Counted from the stretch's first letter, positions 32,949 to 45,415 are shown. The stretch: 45,608 nucleotides of DNA from Paraphysoderma sedebokerense (GCA_025602915.1 JAHLJZ010000131.1:1-45608); one strand, 5' to 3'. Notes: a model not told the origin generated them from the sequence alone. Made by a program: numbers and translations.

Positions 32949-33145
32949 ATGTTCTCAATCTCGTCGCTCGCCAGGCCGCCATCATAAATTTGTAATATTC
33001 TCAAACTCAACAAGGTCTGCGAGGCATTTCAGAAATCTTGGGCGTGAGTCCGTGACTGCTTGACGACTGCATTCCACAATACTTCCATGGAAATATAGGC
33101 CGAAATTGGAACTGTCGACTCCCCATTATTTACTTCAGACTCAAC

Positions 33146-36100
33146 ATGCTCTTCATCTCATGCCGTTATTTACTAGTACTGCTGTTGTTGTGCTCCTTCA
33201 AAAGTAATGCAGACAACCCATGGTTCTTAAAAGACTTTGCAGTATCGTCCCAATTTCAGCGCCCAGGAGATGTCGTAATGGACGCCACTGGGAACTCCAC
33301 CCACCTCTACTTAATCGATCAATACTTCGACATACATGTTTTCAGGTTTATCGGTGCCGCAGGTACTCCAGTGTACGAAAGATGGTTTGGCAACAACGAC
33401 TATGACCAGATATACGACAAATGGAATGATCAGAGGTCGTTAGTCGATTTGAAAATTGCACTGAATCCTTACAATACGCAGTTTTACATGCTGTAAGTAC
33501 TCCAAGGAGAATGTAAACCGAGTCTTTAAATGTAGTCTAACCAGATTTGTCAGAAAATATGCCTTAAATACTACGAATTCCGTTGTCATATATCGCTTTC
33601 ACTCTTATAACCTAGAGTGGGAAATTAACAGTTTCAAATATTCAAATACTCCGTACTTCAGCCTAAGATATCACAGTCCGTATGTGTTATTGCATTATTT
33701 ATATCAGTATTCGGCAAGATTCTAATACGAGTTCCTTTAGACGCTTAAAAATTGAATTTGATGCTTCAGCGGTCTATGTTTGCCAATACAATGACCCACA
33801 AAGCGGAGGACCAGTTGGCCATTTTATAGCAAAATTATCACACTCGCTAACACCTATTACTAACATTACAAGCACCACAGGTGTACTATCAATTCAATTC
33901 TTTTGTCATCGGTCTCCGGTAATCTGTGTCTGGACAACGAATCATTCAGTGACAGAATATTGGATGTCCAACCTAACAGTTCACAAAACCTACACATTTA
34001 GTCTTCCACTGGTTTCATTAGGATTTAACCCAAGAACTGTAGAGACGTCTGATGGCACTTTCACCTATTACTTGCATCACAACGTCAACGATAACAAAAC
34101 TGTTGTGCTTCACAAGAAAAACTCGTCTCATATCGGGGTGGCTAACGAAGCAACTCAACTCCCTTATAATACATCACTCCCACCACCTGAAGCATACGAT
34201 ATGATAATCTCGGATTCCGGAAAAATCATCACTGCAATGATGACAGTGCGAAATCTTTCCATCGGCCTGGGGGGAAGCGATATCGCAGTATCGAGATATT
34301 CCCCAACTTTGCAAGTGGAATCAAATTTTATATTATCAACAGCATTACAGGATAATATTACCAAAGTGTTCTTGTACAATGGAGATCATAATGTTGTAGT
34401 AGTATCTGGGAGTACAGATGGTGCTCTTGAATCCCCTTACGCCGCTGCAAACTCCAGAAAAGCTTTCGTCGCACGATTTGAATATTTCGAAATATCCTCC
34501 GTCGGCACAAAATTTCCTAACTACGTTCAGCCTGGTGAGATTATCAACATCACATTCTCGAGTATTCCCTCTGCCGCCAATACAGGAATACCGGTAGTTC
34601 AATTCAAGCAAGCGAACTGCAGTGCCGTCAAATGGACTGGTTCAATTTTGTCAGCGATGATTCCACCTGGTGGTTTGGGAGGTATGGTCAACTTCATAAA
34701 TTAACTATAAAAAGATTCTTTCCTAATGAAGAGTAATCACTAGAACCGGCTGAGCTTCTCGTGAAGTTTAGTTATCTTTCCCAAACTCCGAGCGTGAGTG
34801 TGCAGAACATTTCTTATATTATTACCCCTATCTTAGCGGATGTTCAACCCAAGCAAGGACCAGCAGGTAAGCAAGGATTCTATACCCCTATATTGTGGGC
34901 GTTAAATTAATTGAGAGTCGCAAAAGTTGGCTACGATATCAGCTTGACTTGTTCCGAAATTTTTTCCGACGATAAAGACGTATTCGTTTTTGTTGGTGGG
35001 CGTCTGTGCACGAATTTGAGGCATGTGAATTCCTCGGCAGTAACTTGTCGTGCTCCGCCAGGTTGGCAACTTTCCCCTCTCCTTCATATTACTGTACACT
35101 AATGAAATTAAGAAGGTACTGGCAATAACGTTCCCGTTGTTATTTCGAATAAAAACTGGATGAACAGTACAGAAATAATGTACATATCGTACGATGCACC
35201 TGTGGTTTCACAAATCAATCCGACAACAATTCCGACTGGCGGTGCCACTATTTCAATCAAGTATGCTTTTTTAATTTTAATATTTGATTGCTTATCATTG
35301 GAGCTTGATTGGTATTTAATACAATCACTTCTATTAATTATACATTTCTAGAGGATACAACTTCGGACCGTGCGACGGCAGCCCTTGTGCTTTCTCCAAT
35401 ATTATCGTCAGTATCGGCACCTTCGGTTTATGTACCGGCGGTGTACACTTTAACGACACCGACGTGCAATGCGTAGCGCTTGAAGGTTATGGTCAAGACA
35501 GGATTGTCAACGTCAGCATTGAGGGAAGAGGCGACACGACTACCATTTCTTATATGAGGCCGATGATTTCCAGCATAAATCCTACCGCCAGTGTATCTAA
35601 GAATCCGGTTCGTATATATTATTGATTTTTTACCTGTCGTTCTCAGTTGACAGTTTATTTAGAATGTTTACATCGATGGAACTAATTTCGGAGGGTTGTC
35701 TGCCTCCCGTAATGTGATATTCCAAGACGCCAGCACTTTAAAAAATTACAGTTGTCCCAATGTGACCTGGATCTCGCATCAAAATATTCGCTGGTAAGTC
35801 CAAGACATTGTAATTCTTTAGTGATTCCTTCAGTTAGGCTTCGACTTATAATTCCTAAATTTAGCATCTTCACCGGCGTGGACCTCCCCATACCAGCTAC
35901 TCTGAATATCACAGTAGTCGTCGGGAATCAGTTCAGCGAGACCTCACAAATCACGGCATTCAGGACAGGAATTTCAAATACTCCACCGACGGCCCATTCA
36001 CTGAACACCTCGGTATACGAGGAGCAATCTGTCATTCTTCAATTCGAAGGATATGATGTCGACGCAGACGATTCCCTGACTATGTACATAGCGAGGAACC

Positions 36101-39100
36101 CTTTGAATGGATTCTTATATCAATTAACAGAGACTGGCGGGAGAGGACCACCGATAACGACAATTTTTGGTCCTATTCCAGTAACGAATTCTATGTTTCG
36201 CGTTTTGTATATTCCAGATAAAGATTTCAACGGAATTGACTCTTTCACGTTTAAAGCGCGCGATTTTTACTACGCTGGTAAAGTACTATCTTGCTTATAC
36301 ATAAATGGAGACACTGACTGTTGCTACCTTGACAGAGTCGGGAGTTCAAACCGCTGAAATAAACGTAATATCAGTTCCAGACTCTCCAGTACCCAAAAGC
36401 AGAATACATCAATTGGACGAGGATACAGAACTTATCTTTACATTGGAAGTCGCAGACCCTGACACTGCAGCATCTGAGGTGTTTGTTATACTATTATCGC
36501 TACCAAATAAAGGCGTCCTTTCGTACTCCGCCTCATCGAACGCAACAAACTGGGAACTGATATCGGACGTCCCGCTTATGTTGTTACAGAATACCGTACT
36601 CAAATATCGCCCCACGTTGAATGTGGATGGCACTGATTCGTTTGATTTTATGGCTAATGATGGGCAACTAAATTCCACCGTGAACGGGACGGCCTCGTTT
36701 TATGTCAATCCAGTTAATGGTGCGTCATCTCTTTTCTACGGATAAAATTTATAGCTAACAATTACTTATAGATGCACCGCACCTTAATACATCTACCTTG
36801 AACGTTACGGTGTACGAGGATACGGAGACGTTATTTGAGTTTGACATTTATGATGTAGATGTTACCGATAAATTGACGGTGAAAATTACGAACTTACATC
36901 TCAACGGTTCGATGTATCTCATCGACATAGAAAAAGGGGGAAAAACTCTCCTCGGTGAAGGTTCTGAGGTGAAGGGCCCGCCGTACAAAATTCTGTACAT
37001 TCCGTTACAGAACTTTTTCAGCGCAACATTGGACGATTACCAGCTTTTCAACATAACTTTTAGCGATGGTTTCAATAACGAGTATTTGTCATATCAGCTC
37101 CAATTCCTCGTCCTCCCTGTAAACGATCCACCTTCGATATTATGCTCACAGCCGCAAATTGAATTACCGGCGGAATTACTCGTCGGTGTTTCCAGCAACC
37201 ACACCTTTCAATTCCAGACGTTCGACGTCGACAATTCTAACCTCACCTACGTTTTGATTTCGGCACCTCATGTAGGCATTTTGATGGACCTCAGTGGTCA
37301 GAGATTGCATGCTGGACAATCCTTCTTTGGTAACCACCTTATCTTCGACGGCAATCGCGCAGGTGGCGGGCATCCCTATTCTAATTTTACAGTCCGTGCA
37401 ATTGATTTGGACAATGCGGAATCCAAAGACTGCACGTTTCTATTAACTTTCTCTTGTCCACCTGGTATACAACCCGTTACTGCTTACTGTTATTAGAACT
37501 ATTAATCGACCTATTTCATACCAGGCCTATACAACAACATATTTTCCAATGGAACAGGTGAATTATGTGAACAGTGTCCACAAGGTTGTCTAAAGTCTTT
37601 AACTTCCGCCGGGAGACCGTTTACTAACGAATATTTGGTTTACCTTCTCAGGAGCTGTTTGTAGGTGAGAATTAATTATTCTTAGGTTGATTTCTGACTT
37701 GTCGCAACGTTAACATTTGATGTAAAAGTACCGATGGAAAGATTGGTCCCCGTCCCCAGCAAGGTTGGTGGAGAAGCGAAGACAATTCAACTTTCTTGGA
37801 ATGTTTTCCGGTACGTTTTATTTGGGAGTGGTCGGTTCTCGTTTTCGCTGGATATTGATGATTATAAATTTGTTCAGGCGAAAGCTTGCCCAGGTACATC
37901 CGCAAACGTATGCGGAACTGGATACCGAGGAGTGCGGTGCGCCGAATGTCAGCAAAATTACTATCGCTTTGGTGAAGCTTGCATAGAGTGTAGCGCAATT
38001 AACTTTATTCCAAGCATTATCGTATTAATTACGCTTACGGGGATAATGTTATTTGTTTCCTATATTCGAAGAATGAAAATTTATCAGTCGAGGTATCAGC
38101 CCACAGACTTCGTTTTCATTGACTTAATACTAAAACGATGCTTCCGTCCTCATCTATTTAGCTTCGCCTTAATGAATATCGTGATTAATTTTCTTCAGAC
38201 GATATGGATGCTCCGAAAAGTGCGATTGAATTGGCCACCCGAGTTAATTGCTATCATTGACTATATTAACTTTCTGAACTTCAACGTTGAGCTCATCTCT
38301 CCCGAATGTCTGTTAAAGATGTCACTGAATTTCAGTCAAAAGTCGCGCATAGTATTGGCTCTACCAATTATTCTGCTCTTACTTGTCACATTCATTTTCG
38401 CACTGTTGATGTTCATCAATGTTTTCAAGAGTCCGCGTGGATCTTCAAGAACGTTCTCTCCTAGCAACCTTCTCACTTCAGCTGAAAAGTATGGTGGCAA
38501 CAATAATGGCGCTTTGTTGCGAATAATTAAGGCCTTTAATATTGCTCTTTCAGTTCTGTACGTGAATCTTGCAGCGAAGTCGTTGTCTCTTTTCGATTGT
38601 ACTTATGAAAGTGATGGAAAGGCATATCTTGGTATTTATTTTCGTATTTCTCAACCCGTATGTCTTTTTCACCTGACTGTTCCTCTACTCGCAGATGACG
38701 AAGTTGCCCTTGTGTGCTACCAGGAATGGTGGTATCGAGATCTGCCTATTAATATTGCTTCAGTGACGTAAGTTTATGTCATTAATAATCTTCTTGCCTT
38801 TCGATTTGACTGAACCTTAATTCCCGTGTTCAAGGTTGTATGTCGTTGGAATACCGTTATATTTTGGCGTGCTTTCATATCTGTGTTTTCAAACCCGCCA
38901 TCCGGAATCATCTTGGGAGAAATGTCGACAGATTGCTCAAGTCATCATACATTGCGATGGCCATTTCAAAACAAAATGCCAATATTTTGTCGTGGTGCAA
39001 CTATTGCATAAACTCGCAATATTATGCATCAGTTTATTCTTCTCGCGGTAAAGCATCGTTTGTCAGTACATATCTGTACTTTGAGCGGCTACTCATTTTT

Positions 39101-39476
39101 CTTCTACAATTTCTTCTACAGCTACACCGGGCTTCAATTAGTTCTCACAATAATATCACTTCAGAGCATTCTATTAGCGTACATCAAGTTCAATCCCTAC
39201 CTTGACCAAACTCTCAACACGTTGGAAAAGATGTCGGTGATATGTAGCATGCTGGTTTTAGCGCTTGGATTGCCCTTCAGAGTTGATTCTTTCCAACTCG
39301 CTCAATATCGCGTAGGGTTAGTCACTATCATTCTTTCAGTGATTTTCGGCTTCATTCTAGTCGTCATTGGAGCCGCTTTGAGGGATATCTTTCAAGCTCG
39401 TTCAAAGCGCCTCACAGAAAGGAAAAGGTTGACCCAATTTAGTACTAGCCGTGTCGCCATTATCAATAGCACTTAG
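33146..39476 (+). CDS. Giant surface protein: IPT/TIG and cadherin-like repeats, Cys-rich module, multi-TM C-terminus
   Basis: About 15 exons and roughly 1,800 residues. A signal peptide (MLFISCRYLLVLLLLCSF) leads to an N-terminal region with a propeller-like segment (RPGDVVMDATGNSTHLYLID). IPT/TIG-type Ig-like domains follow (ILADVQPKQGPA; VFVGGRLCTNLRHVNSSAVT; QINPTTIPTGGATIS then GYNFGP; SINPTASVSKNP then VYIDGTNFGG). Cadherin-like/tandem-95-type repeats come next (NTPPTAHSLNTSVYEE with GYDVDADDSL and DFNGIDSFTF; SKIHQ-type DEDTELIFTLEVADPD; NVTVYEDTETLFEFDIYDVD; VLPVNDPPSI). A cysteine module (CEQCPQGAVC, GWWR, ACPGTSANVCGTGYRGVRCA, CQQNYYRFGEACIEC) precedes about eight TM helices, ending FNPYLDQTLNTLEKMS and a basic tail. 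Every intron tested had GT-AG ends in phase, so the gene looks intact. Many N-x-S/T sites fit an exposed ectodomain. It may be an adhesion/receptor-like or channel-like protein; the function is inferred. Confidence 0.85.
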
Positions 39477-39888
39477 TCTCAGATTTCTTTACAGATTAAG
39501 TGTCCGACAGAAAAAGCTGGAGTTTTATGCTTGTCTCACTCAGATTATTGATGTGGTTTGAAGCTTTAGTTTTAGCTATCACAAATGTCTGGCAACAATT
39601 ACTGTAGGTATATGCCATAACTGAAACGCCTTTGTATTATTATATTATATTTAATATAATGTTAAGTTTGGTGGAAGTCCGCCTGTTTCCTCCACAGACT
39701 GTCACCGAATTTTATTTTTCCTGTTAACATTGTAATCCGCCCTTTCCTGTTCGATGGTGCATACTCGCGTCGGTTATCTGCACAATATTGGAGGCTCGTG
39801 GGGAAATCTCTAATTATGGTATACAACAGACTGTTTGTATTAAGAATGTAAACACCAGTACAGCTTTAGGCCAACATTCTGCGATTCA
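39477..39888. other. Convergent 3' intergenic region
   Basis: About 410 bases between convergent genes. It contains an AT-only near-palindrome around 39640-39662 (ATTATATTTAATATAAT) that could form a hairpin between the two 3' ends. No gene was seen. Confidence 0.45.
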
Positions 39889-42026
39889 TCAAACTTTATC
39901 ATCAGTAATTTCTTGATCCCGATTGCTTGAATCGATACTGTCATTGATCTTTTTGCCTGAATCGCCTGGTAGACCCAGCTCCACCCTTTCCTCGGTAGTC
40001 AAAATGGCGGAATATGTAGGGACCATGAATATTAACAATAAAGGTATAAATCCCATGAATAGATTGATCAAAACAACAGTTGGGAATTGTGTGAAATTTC
40101 CGCCTTGGATATTGAAATTATCAAGAATCGCTTTTGACCAGATGGAAGGGATTTGACTGCGGTAATTGCAACATAAAACTGCCATTAGTGTTTGTTTGAT
40201 TTTGAAAGTACCAAATGATATTTGAAACAGTTAGCGTACATGTCACTGAAATTGAAGAGGGACATCAGGAGTGCGAAAAACGTATTTTCCATTTTTTCAG
40301 GGCAAAACTAAACAGTCGGGATAGTGATTGGTGGTTAACAGATGTACAACAGATATTAATTCCACAATAGACGAACCTGAGCTGCTAATATTAGAAAAGG
40401 GACAGAATTGAGTTTACCCAACATTTGCTCTGCGCAATTGGTTAACATCAGAAACGCGAAATCTGGGATACCGATCGCAACGTTCCATCGTCTTACGACA
40501 GCTGTAAATGAGATTTCATAAGAAAACATAACCGGAAACACTGCAAAAATAAGAGCATACCGTAACTTAAAAATGCGATAAAAATAGCAAATACTTGTGA
40601 CCAAAAGAATAGCTTTCGATACGATACTCTCATGAAAAATCGTCCATCTATGTAATGTTAGCTGAGGAACAAATAAAACAATGTTGGAGAAAACGGTCGT
40701 TACTTACATGAAAGAATTCCGATAATATAAAAAATTGCGGCACCGGTATTAAGATATCCCAAATCCATCGTTGTCAACCCAAGGACTTGGGTGTAATATA
40801 ATTTCTACGAAAGTGTTTGCTTAAGTCACGAACGCCCAACATCGCTTCGTTGTGACATAAAGAAAGATAGAATCAACGTGCGCATACCCAGGAGCCGGTC
40901 ATTTTAATTTTAGACATGTTGTAGATGTATACCCATAGCATCGGTTTCAACACTACTGGGTTGAGTAACAACGTTTTAAAAAGCTTCGCCAAGTTGGACA
41001 GTATCGGTCGGACAGAAATATTCACGGTGGACTTCGGCTCACGTTGCATGATTGCAAGAAGAAACATGAACATTGGAAAAATTCCCATCACTCGAAAATA
41101 CCATCGTATTGAACTTGTTGAGGCACCGTAGACAAAAGATTCTGGAACTTCGTTGTTTTTAAATTGGGCGAGACGCTTTGATCCTTCCGTTTCGTACGGT
41201 TTTGCGAAAAATGAGCCCAGTAAATCTCCAATAATAACTCCAGCGCCCGTCGATGCATAAGATAAAACCCTACGGAGTGAGAAAGTCATGAATTAATAAG
41301 ATCTCCCTTTGTTTGCGTGGAACGAGTTGAGCAAAGAAACTTGATTACGCACTGCAAATCGGCAGAAGAACCAGATTCACTCTCTCGCCCGCTTATCACC
41401 ACTAATCCATCAATCAAAACATCGGTAGCAGCCCCGCCTATTTGTAGAACTAAAACAAAAGCGATAAAAGATATCCATGTTGGGACAAATAAGTCGAAAG
41501 ACAATGCTGCAAAGGCCGCAACTCCAAGTGCGGACGCCACAAGCAGATACGGTTTAGTGTGCCTATAGTTACATGATTTTAAGTTGTGATGTTGGGCGCA
41601 ATGTAAATGCGAGTCAGGGTGAATGAAGATACAAACCGCCGCATAATTGGTATATTGTCAAAGATCAATCCGTATATCATTTTGAATGACCAGGGCATCG
41701 TCGATATTGCAATCCCCGCTTCAATATCGCCTGGTTGGATACCATACATGTATTGGCCAAACCAGGCGAAAGTTGTATCCTAATTGTTTAATGTTTATAT
41801 TTCGACTTGGGTTAAACCATATACCTGAAAGCTGGTGAAAAGAACGATTAGATAACGCCACACGTACCACATAAGTTCTGAGACCGATGTAAGTATAGCA
41901 TGTGATTGCTAACAGAAGTACCATGATACCGTAATTCTTTGATGCCTTTTGAAGCCATGATACTATTTCGAATGGAACTCGCAAGGGATAAGTAATTGTG
42001 CTCAGAAGCTGGTCGAATGTCCCCAT
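39889..42026 (-). CDS. BT1-family (folate/biopterin-type) membrane transporter
   Basis: A multi-exon transporter with about twelve TM helices. Spliced blocks in order: TYPLRVPFEIVSWLQKASKN; DTTFAWFGQYMYGIQPGDIE; STMPWSFKMIYGLIFDNIPI then MRRHTKPYLL; VLVLQIGGAATDVLIDGLVV; VLSYASTGAGVIIGDLLGSF; MLWVYIYNMSKIKMTGSW; TTMDLGYLNTGAAIFYIIGI; FCPEKMENTFFALLMSLFNF; and the last helix before an acidic tail ending DDKV. The pattern PW-K-IYG-IFD-(P)I--RR--PYL and the CPE--E-TFFALLMS block are typical of the BT1 family within the major facilitator group. Known members move folates, pterins or SAM; the substrate here cannot be fixed. The ATG at 42026-42024 is the first in frame; TTG at 42056 is not used. 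An upstream coding exon is possible. Confidence 0.85.
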
Positions 42027-44405
42027 TGCTTTATCTTTCGTATCCTGATCGCACAAACTCAGAATTAAATCAGCGTCAGAAGAACCGACGTTGTATTAAA
42101 CACTAGAAGTAGTTTTGACAACAGTAGGATGAAACTGATTAGATCGGTCTTTGTTGTGGACTTTTAAGAAAAAATATTTGAAAAAGTTTTACTGAGAACT
42201 TCAATGATAGGTATGATGCATCGTAAATGCAAGAATCCACTTTGAAGTATCAAGCATGCCATCGCGTTAGATCGTGTTTCATGTTTATGCATGAACAATG
42301 CGCGCTCTAAGTGAACTCGGGCGACAGGGCCATCTGCTTGTTGCACGGCGTCCAATAAGTGTGTTCATATCTGTTCATATGTTGCGGAGGTCGGACTCCT
42401 GGGGTTTGTCTCTGGCGCTGGAGTAGCAAATTAGCAATCCAAATTTCAAACATGTCTGCATGCATGCAGGCTTACAAGTTACACTAGACTTGGTCACTTG
42501 CAGATCCTTGATGTCCATAGTTGATTGAATCAAAACATTATTGAACTAAAATAGCGCCAAATTGTTGCATTGTAAAAATTTCATATCACTTAATTAGGCA
42601 CTATTAGGCATAGGCGTTCAGCAGATCACCTCATGGCCTCGGCCTATCGGTGGGTCACTGGGTGATAAACTGATAATATAATTATAGGTCTTCACAATTC
42701 GTGAAATGAGGTTGTCCCGCATTCCATGTATCCAGTATCATCAACGGATCACCCAGTTTATCATTGATACCCTTGTCATTCTCTCCCTCCCTAACGCCAG
42801 GTTTCTAAGTCCGCATTCCTCTTGGGAAAATTCCTTCCATCTAAACAATACATTCCGGAATATTGTGTACCATCCAATTTTGCGATCGGTTCCGTTCCTT
42901 TCGCAACAAAATGCCGGTAACGTTTTAAAATATGTCGCAGTCATCTCTCGCTCTCTCCTGCAGATCGCAATTGCATAATCATCTACGATAAAGAATTATC
43001 AGCAATATAAGAAACTCTAGTTCAATAGTGACTCTATCTTTGGGGTTGCCACAAACCCTGGTCAAAACTCTTACTCTGCACCAATCATGAAAACGTAAAC
43101 TAATCAATCTATTATTCTACCGCTATATTCTTAAACCAACAACATGCTCAATAGTATTTATTCTCCATTTCCGATCCCTCCCAATTTGTTCTATCAACTA
43201 TTCTTACTCATCAACTTCCGAAGTCTTGTCCACTCAATGTTGGTCAATAAACGATTTCTTTCATGAGCTCGAGAAGAAGATTTACTTTATAAATGTTGCT
43301 GCTCCGAGTAGAAATATCACCGTTACTGATTCTCGATATTTGCTTGTTGATAACGTTTATGTCATATTCGTGACACCTATCCTCCGGAACCCTTGGTCTT
43401 GAAATATTAAGATTTCGCCACAACACTCCAATAGGTGGTAGTCAATCCTGATTTCGTAAGACCTTCTCACTAGTCGCAAGCCATTATTGGTGGCCCAATC
43501 TTCGCAACTACAACTGATTTGTTCGTTCCTGCAAAATATTTTGTCGTGATAAGAGTTAAGACGACACCGGACACATACATCATGGCAGTATTCTCTGGTA
43601 ACAGTGGAAGTCGTTTGAAAGTAAGTCAACCTAGTTGTTTTACTTGTTAAGTTGGTTTCCTTTAGATACGAATCCTTTATACATGCAGAAAATATCCTTT
43701 CGATCATTTCCTTTGGAACATACTTAGTAACTAACGCATAATGGCATGAAGTGGAACTCCATAGAGCCTTACAGATTCACAATTCTCAATAACCAACTAT
43801 CCCCACATTTCTTTCAAATCTTAATATACAGAAAACGAAGATGTTTGAATGATGTTTCGCTGAAATTGAAATAAACCAAAAATAATACACAGTCTTCGTT
43901 GCTCTAGCTGAATGCATTCTAGATTCTACATGACCCAATATGATAAGTCCCAAGTCATGAAGTGTAACTTCTTTGGACAATTTTCCACCTGATGCTACTA
44001 AGGAGCCACACATATGACTTATTGATGCAGACTCTCGTCACTTTTTTTACCCGCAATACTACCGTCTTTACCAGGGGGAAGATATTTCATTGGATTTTCC
44101 CCTGTATACTGGTGGCGTGACTTGGGATGATTTTGGGACCCCTGGCGTAAGCATGATTCTGATGACTTATTTCAGGAGTCACTGAATTGACGAATGTTCG
44201 CGTTACTTCTTTTTATCAATGAAATTGGATGAGGAGTAGGGCCAGTACTTCCCAAGGACAACGGATGAACGCATATTGAGAGGGGTTGAAATGTAGGGAA
44301 TAATGTCAATAGACCCCTGCGCCCCAGTAATTGATATAGAACAATGTTACAGCTGACTGAAATTAGGGGTTGCTATAGGTTCAGGCGGTATACTGCTTTT
44401 GAAGA
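42027..44405. other. Gene-poor stretch, about 2.4 kb
   Basis: No recognisable gene. The BT1 transporter promoter must lie at its left side. A minus-strand ATG frame at 42355-42164 could be a leader exon but has no conserved features. From about 43244 to 44160 there are several adjacent coding-like pieces, listed separately. AT-rich sequence with short frames fills the rest. Confidence 0.4.
43244..44013 (-). pseudogene. Possible broken or unresolved host gene, family unknown
   Basis: Three minus-strand pieces in different frames lie end to end: from 44013, MCGSLVASGGKLSKEVTLHD then LGLIILGHVESRMHSARATK; from 43707, EMIERIFSACIKDSYLKETN and a Cys-rich part (EYCHDVCVRCRLN, NEQISCSCEDWATNN); and at 43426-43244, DINVINKQISRISNGDISTR. 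A short piece ENCESVRLYGVPLHAIMR (about 43735-43790) sits between the first two. I could not connect them with phase-consistent GT-AG introns, so this is either a decayed gene, a gene with introns I misread, or chance. No family was recognised, and it does not look like a mobile element. Confidence 0.25.
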
Positions 44406-44412
44406 TATAAAA
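44406..44412 (+). promoter_or_regulatory. TATA box for the 44497 membrane protein gene
   Basis: TATAAAA at 44406-44412, 84 bases upstream of the ATG at 44497. Spacing and sequence are much like the TATA box of the other orphan multi-pass gene at 10452. Confidence 0.6.
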
Positions 44413-44496
44413 CCAAGTAACAACCGTCCATGTTCAGAGCCTGTATATTTGCAATTTTGCAATCTTTCCGATTGACTGCGATTCTTATATCTCACA

Positions 44497-45415
44497 ATGT
44501 CATGCCCAGCAGCCGCTCTAGAACGCCTGGCTCTTACTGCCACCTATCTTGGATTGTCCATGAGCCTTGCGCTTGCCATCCTTACCAATCCTCTTCTTAA
44601 GGCTCTATATGCAAATAAAATTATTTATTTTTCTATTGTTATTGGATCAGTAATGAATTTTAACCAACTCTACCTCGTCACAATCTTGAAACATAAGCCC
44701 CAGAGTGCAGGCCAAAACCTAATCTGCTAATAATCTTATTTTTTATCAATTTCTCCCACAGGTTGCGGCATCCCTTACATACCCAATCCTCATAAGTGGC
44801 TACATGAAGGGTTTTGGATATCCGTTCTACCCAGCTCTTTACTGGGTAACGTTTATATACTTCATGTGCATGTTCATAGTTCTTGTTGAGAGACTTGTGC
44901 CAGTTTTGCCATCTTTCCTGCGACACACGGTGACTCGAAAGAGGGTGATGGAAATTTCGATTGTTTTACTTCTGGGATTTCCATGGGCAGTTCTGGCCAT
45001 TGGCAGTCACTTCGGCTTAGGTGCTTCTTCGCTTCAAGCGACAAACATTATTCTGAACATTGGTGTTTGGTCAAGCACCATTGCTGAAAATACGCTGACC
45101 GTACTTTTCATTAAACTGCTGCTAAAAAATCGTGGACAAGATACTTTGCTTCAAGTTATACAGAAGAATCAACGCGAGTGGGCGCAAGTGCTATGTGGTG
45201 CAATTCTAGGGCTAATTGTTTCAATAATTAAGCTCGCAAGCATTTTAGGTCTACCTATGTCGCCACTTCTCCAAACATTCCACAACAACACTTTTATGTT
45301 GGTTGTTCAAATCGCGTTGTATAATTATTTGTTTGTTACAAAGAATGTGACTAAACAAATTCTTGCCACGGGGGTTAATATTTCCACGAAAAAAAGTTCA
45401 GTTACCCACAAGTGA
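44497..45415 (+). CDS. Orphan multi-pass (about 7 TM) membrane protein
   Basis: Two exons, 44497-44649 and 44762-45415, joined TCA/GTAATG to CCCACAG/GTT in phase 0, giving 268 residues. Helices lie at about 10-30, 40-65, 75-98, 120-142, 150-172, 195-217 and 230-248. Loops are short and partly basic (RHTVTRKRVME, KLLLKNRGQD), and the tail is basic (TKKSSVTHK). It resembles the 10452 protein in length, topology, TATA promoter and a helix-ending segment with NRG/KRG, so the two may be distant members of one family of orphan 7TM-type proteins. No ligand-binding or G-protein motif can be named. An alternative donor (CTC/GTCACA, 44679) would keep an extra loop of ten residues, but its site is weaker. 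Confidence 0.7.

Larger units (their letters stand above)
31962..33145. other. Intergenic region with unresolved short coding-like segments
   Basis: About 1.2 kb between the cyclin gene and the giant membrane protein gene. It includes the exon-like segment 32181-32366, AT-rich DNA at about 32480-32740 with a plus-strand TATAAATA at 32641, and a GC-rich patch at about 32750-33000 that is open in several frames. No gene could be established. Confidence 0.4.

Noticed and set aside
33680-33707. A 28-nt intron in the giant gene (donor at 33680)
   Set aside because: An earlier donor, CTCC/GTACTT at 33653, with the same acceptor gives a normal 55-nt intron in the same phase, so no ultra-short intron is needed.
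41721-42056. BT1 transporter start at 42056 and continuous reading to 41721
   Set aside because: The 42056 codon is TTG, and the reading past TYV runs through an intron (41780-41867). Splicing there restores the family motif DTTFAWFGQ.
44073-44104. Hairpin (CAGGGGGAA with TTTCCCCTG) as a structured RNA
   Set aside because: The stem is short and imperfect, and the same bases read as a plausible exon; not enough to call an RNA.
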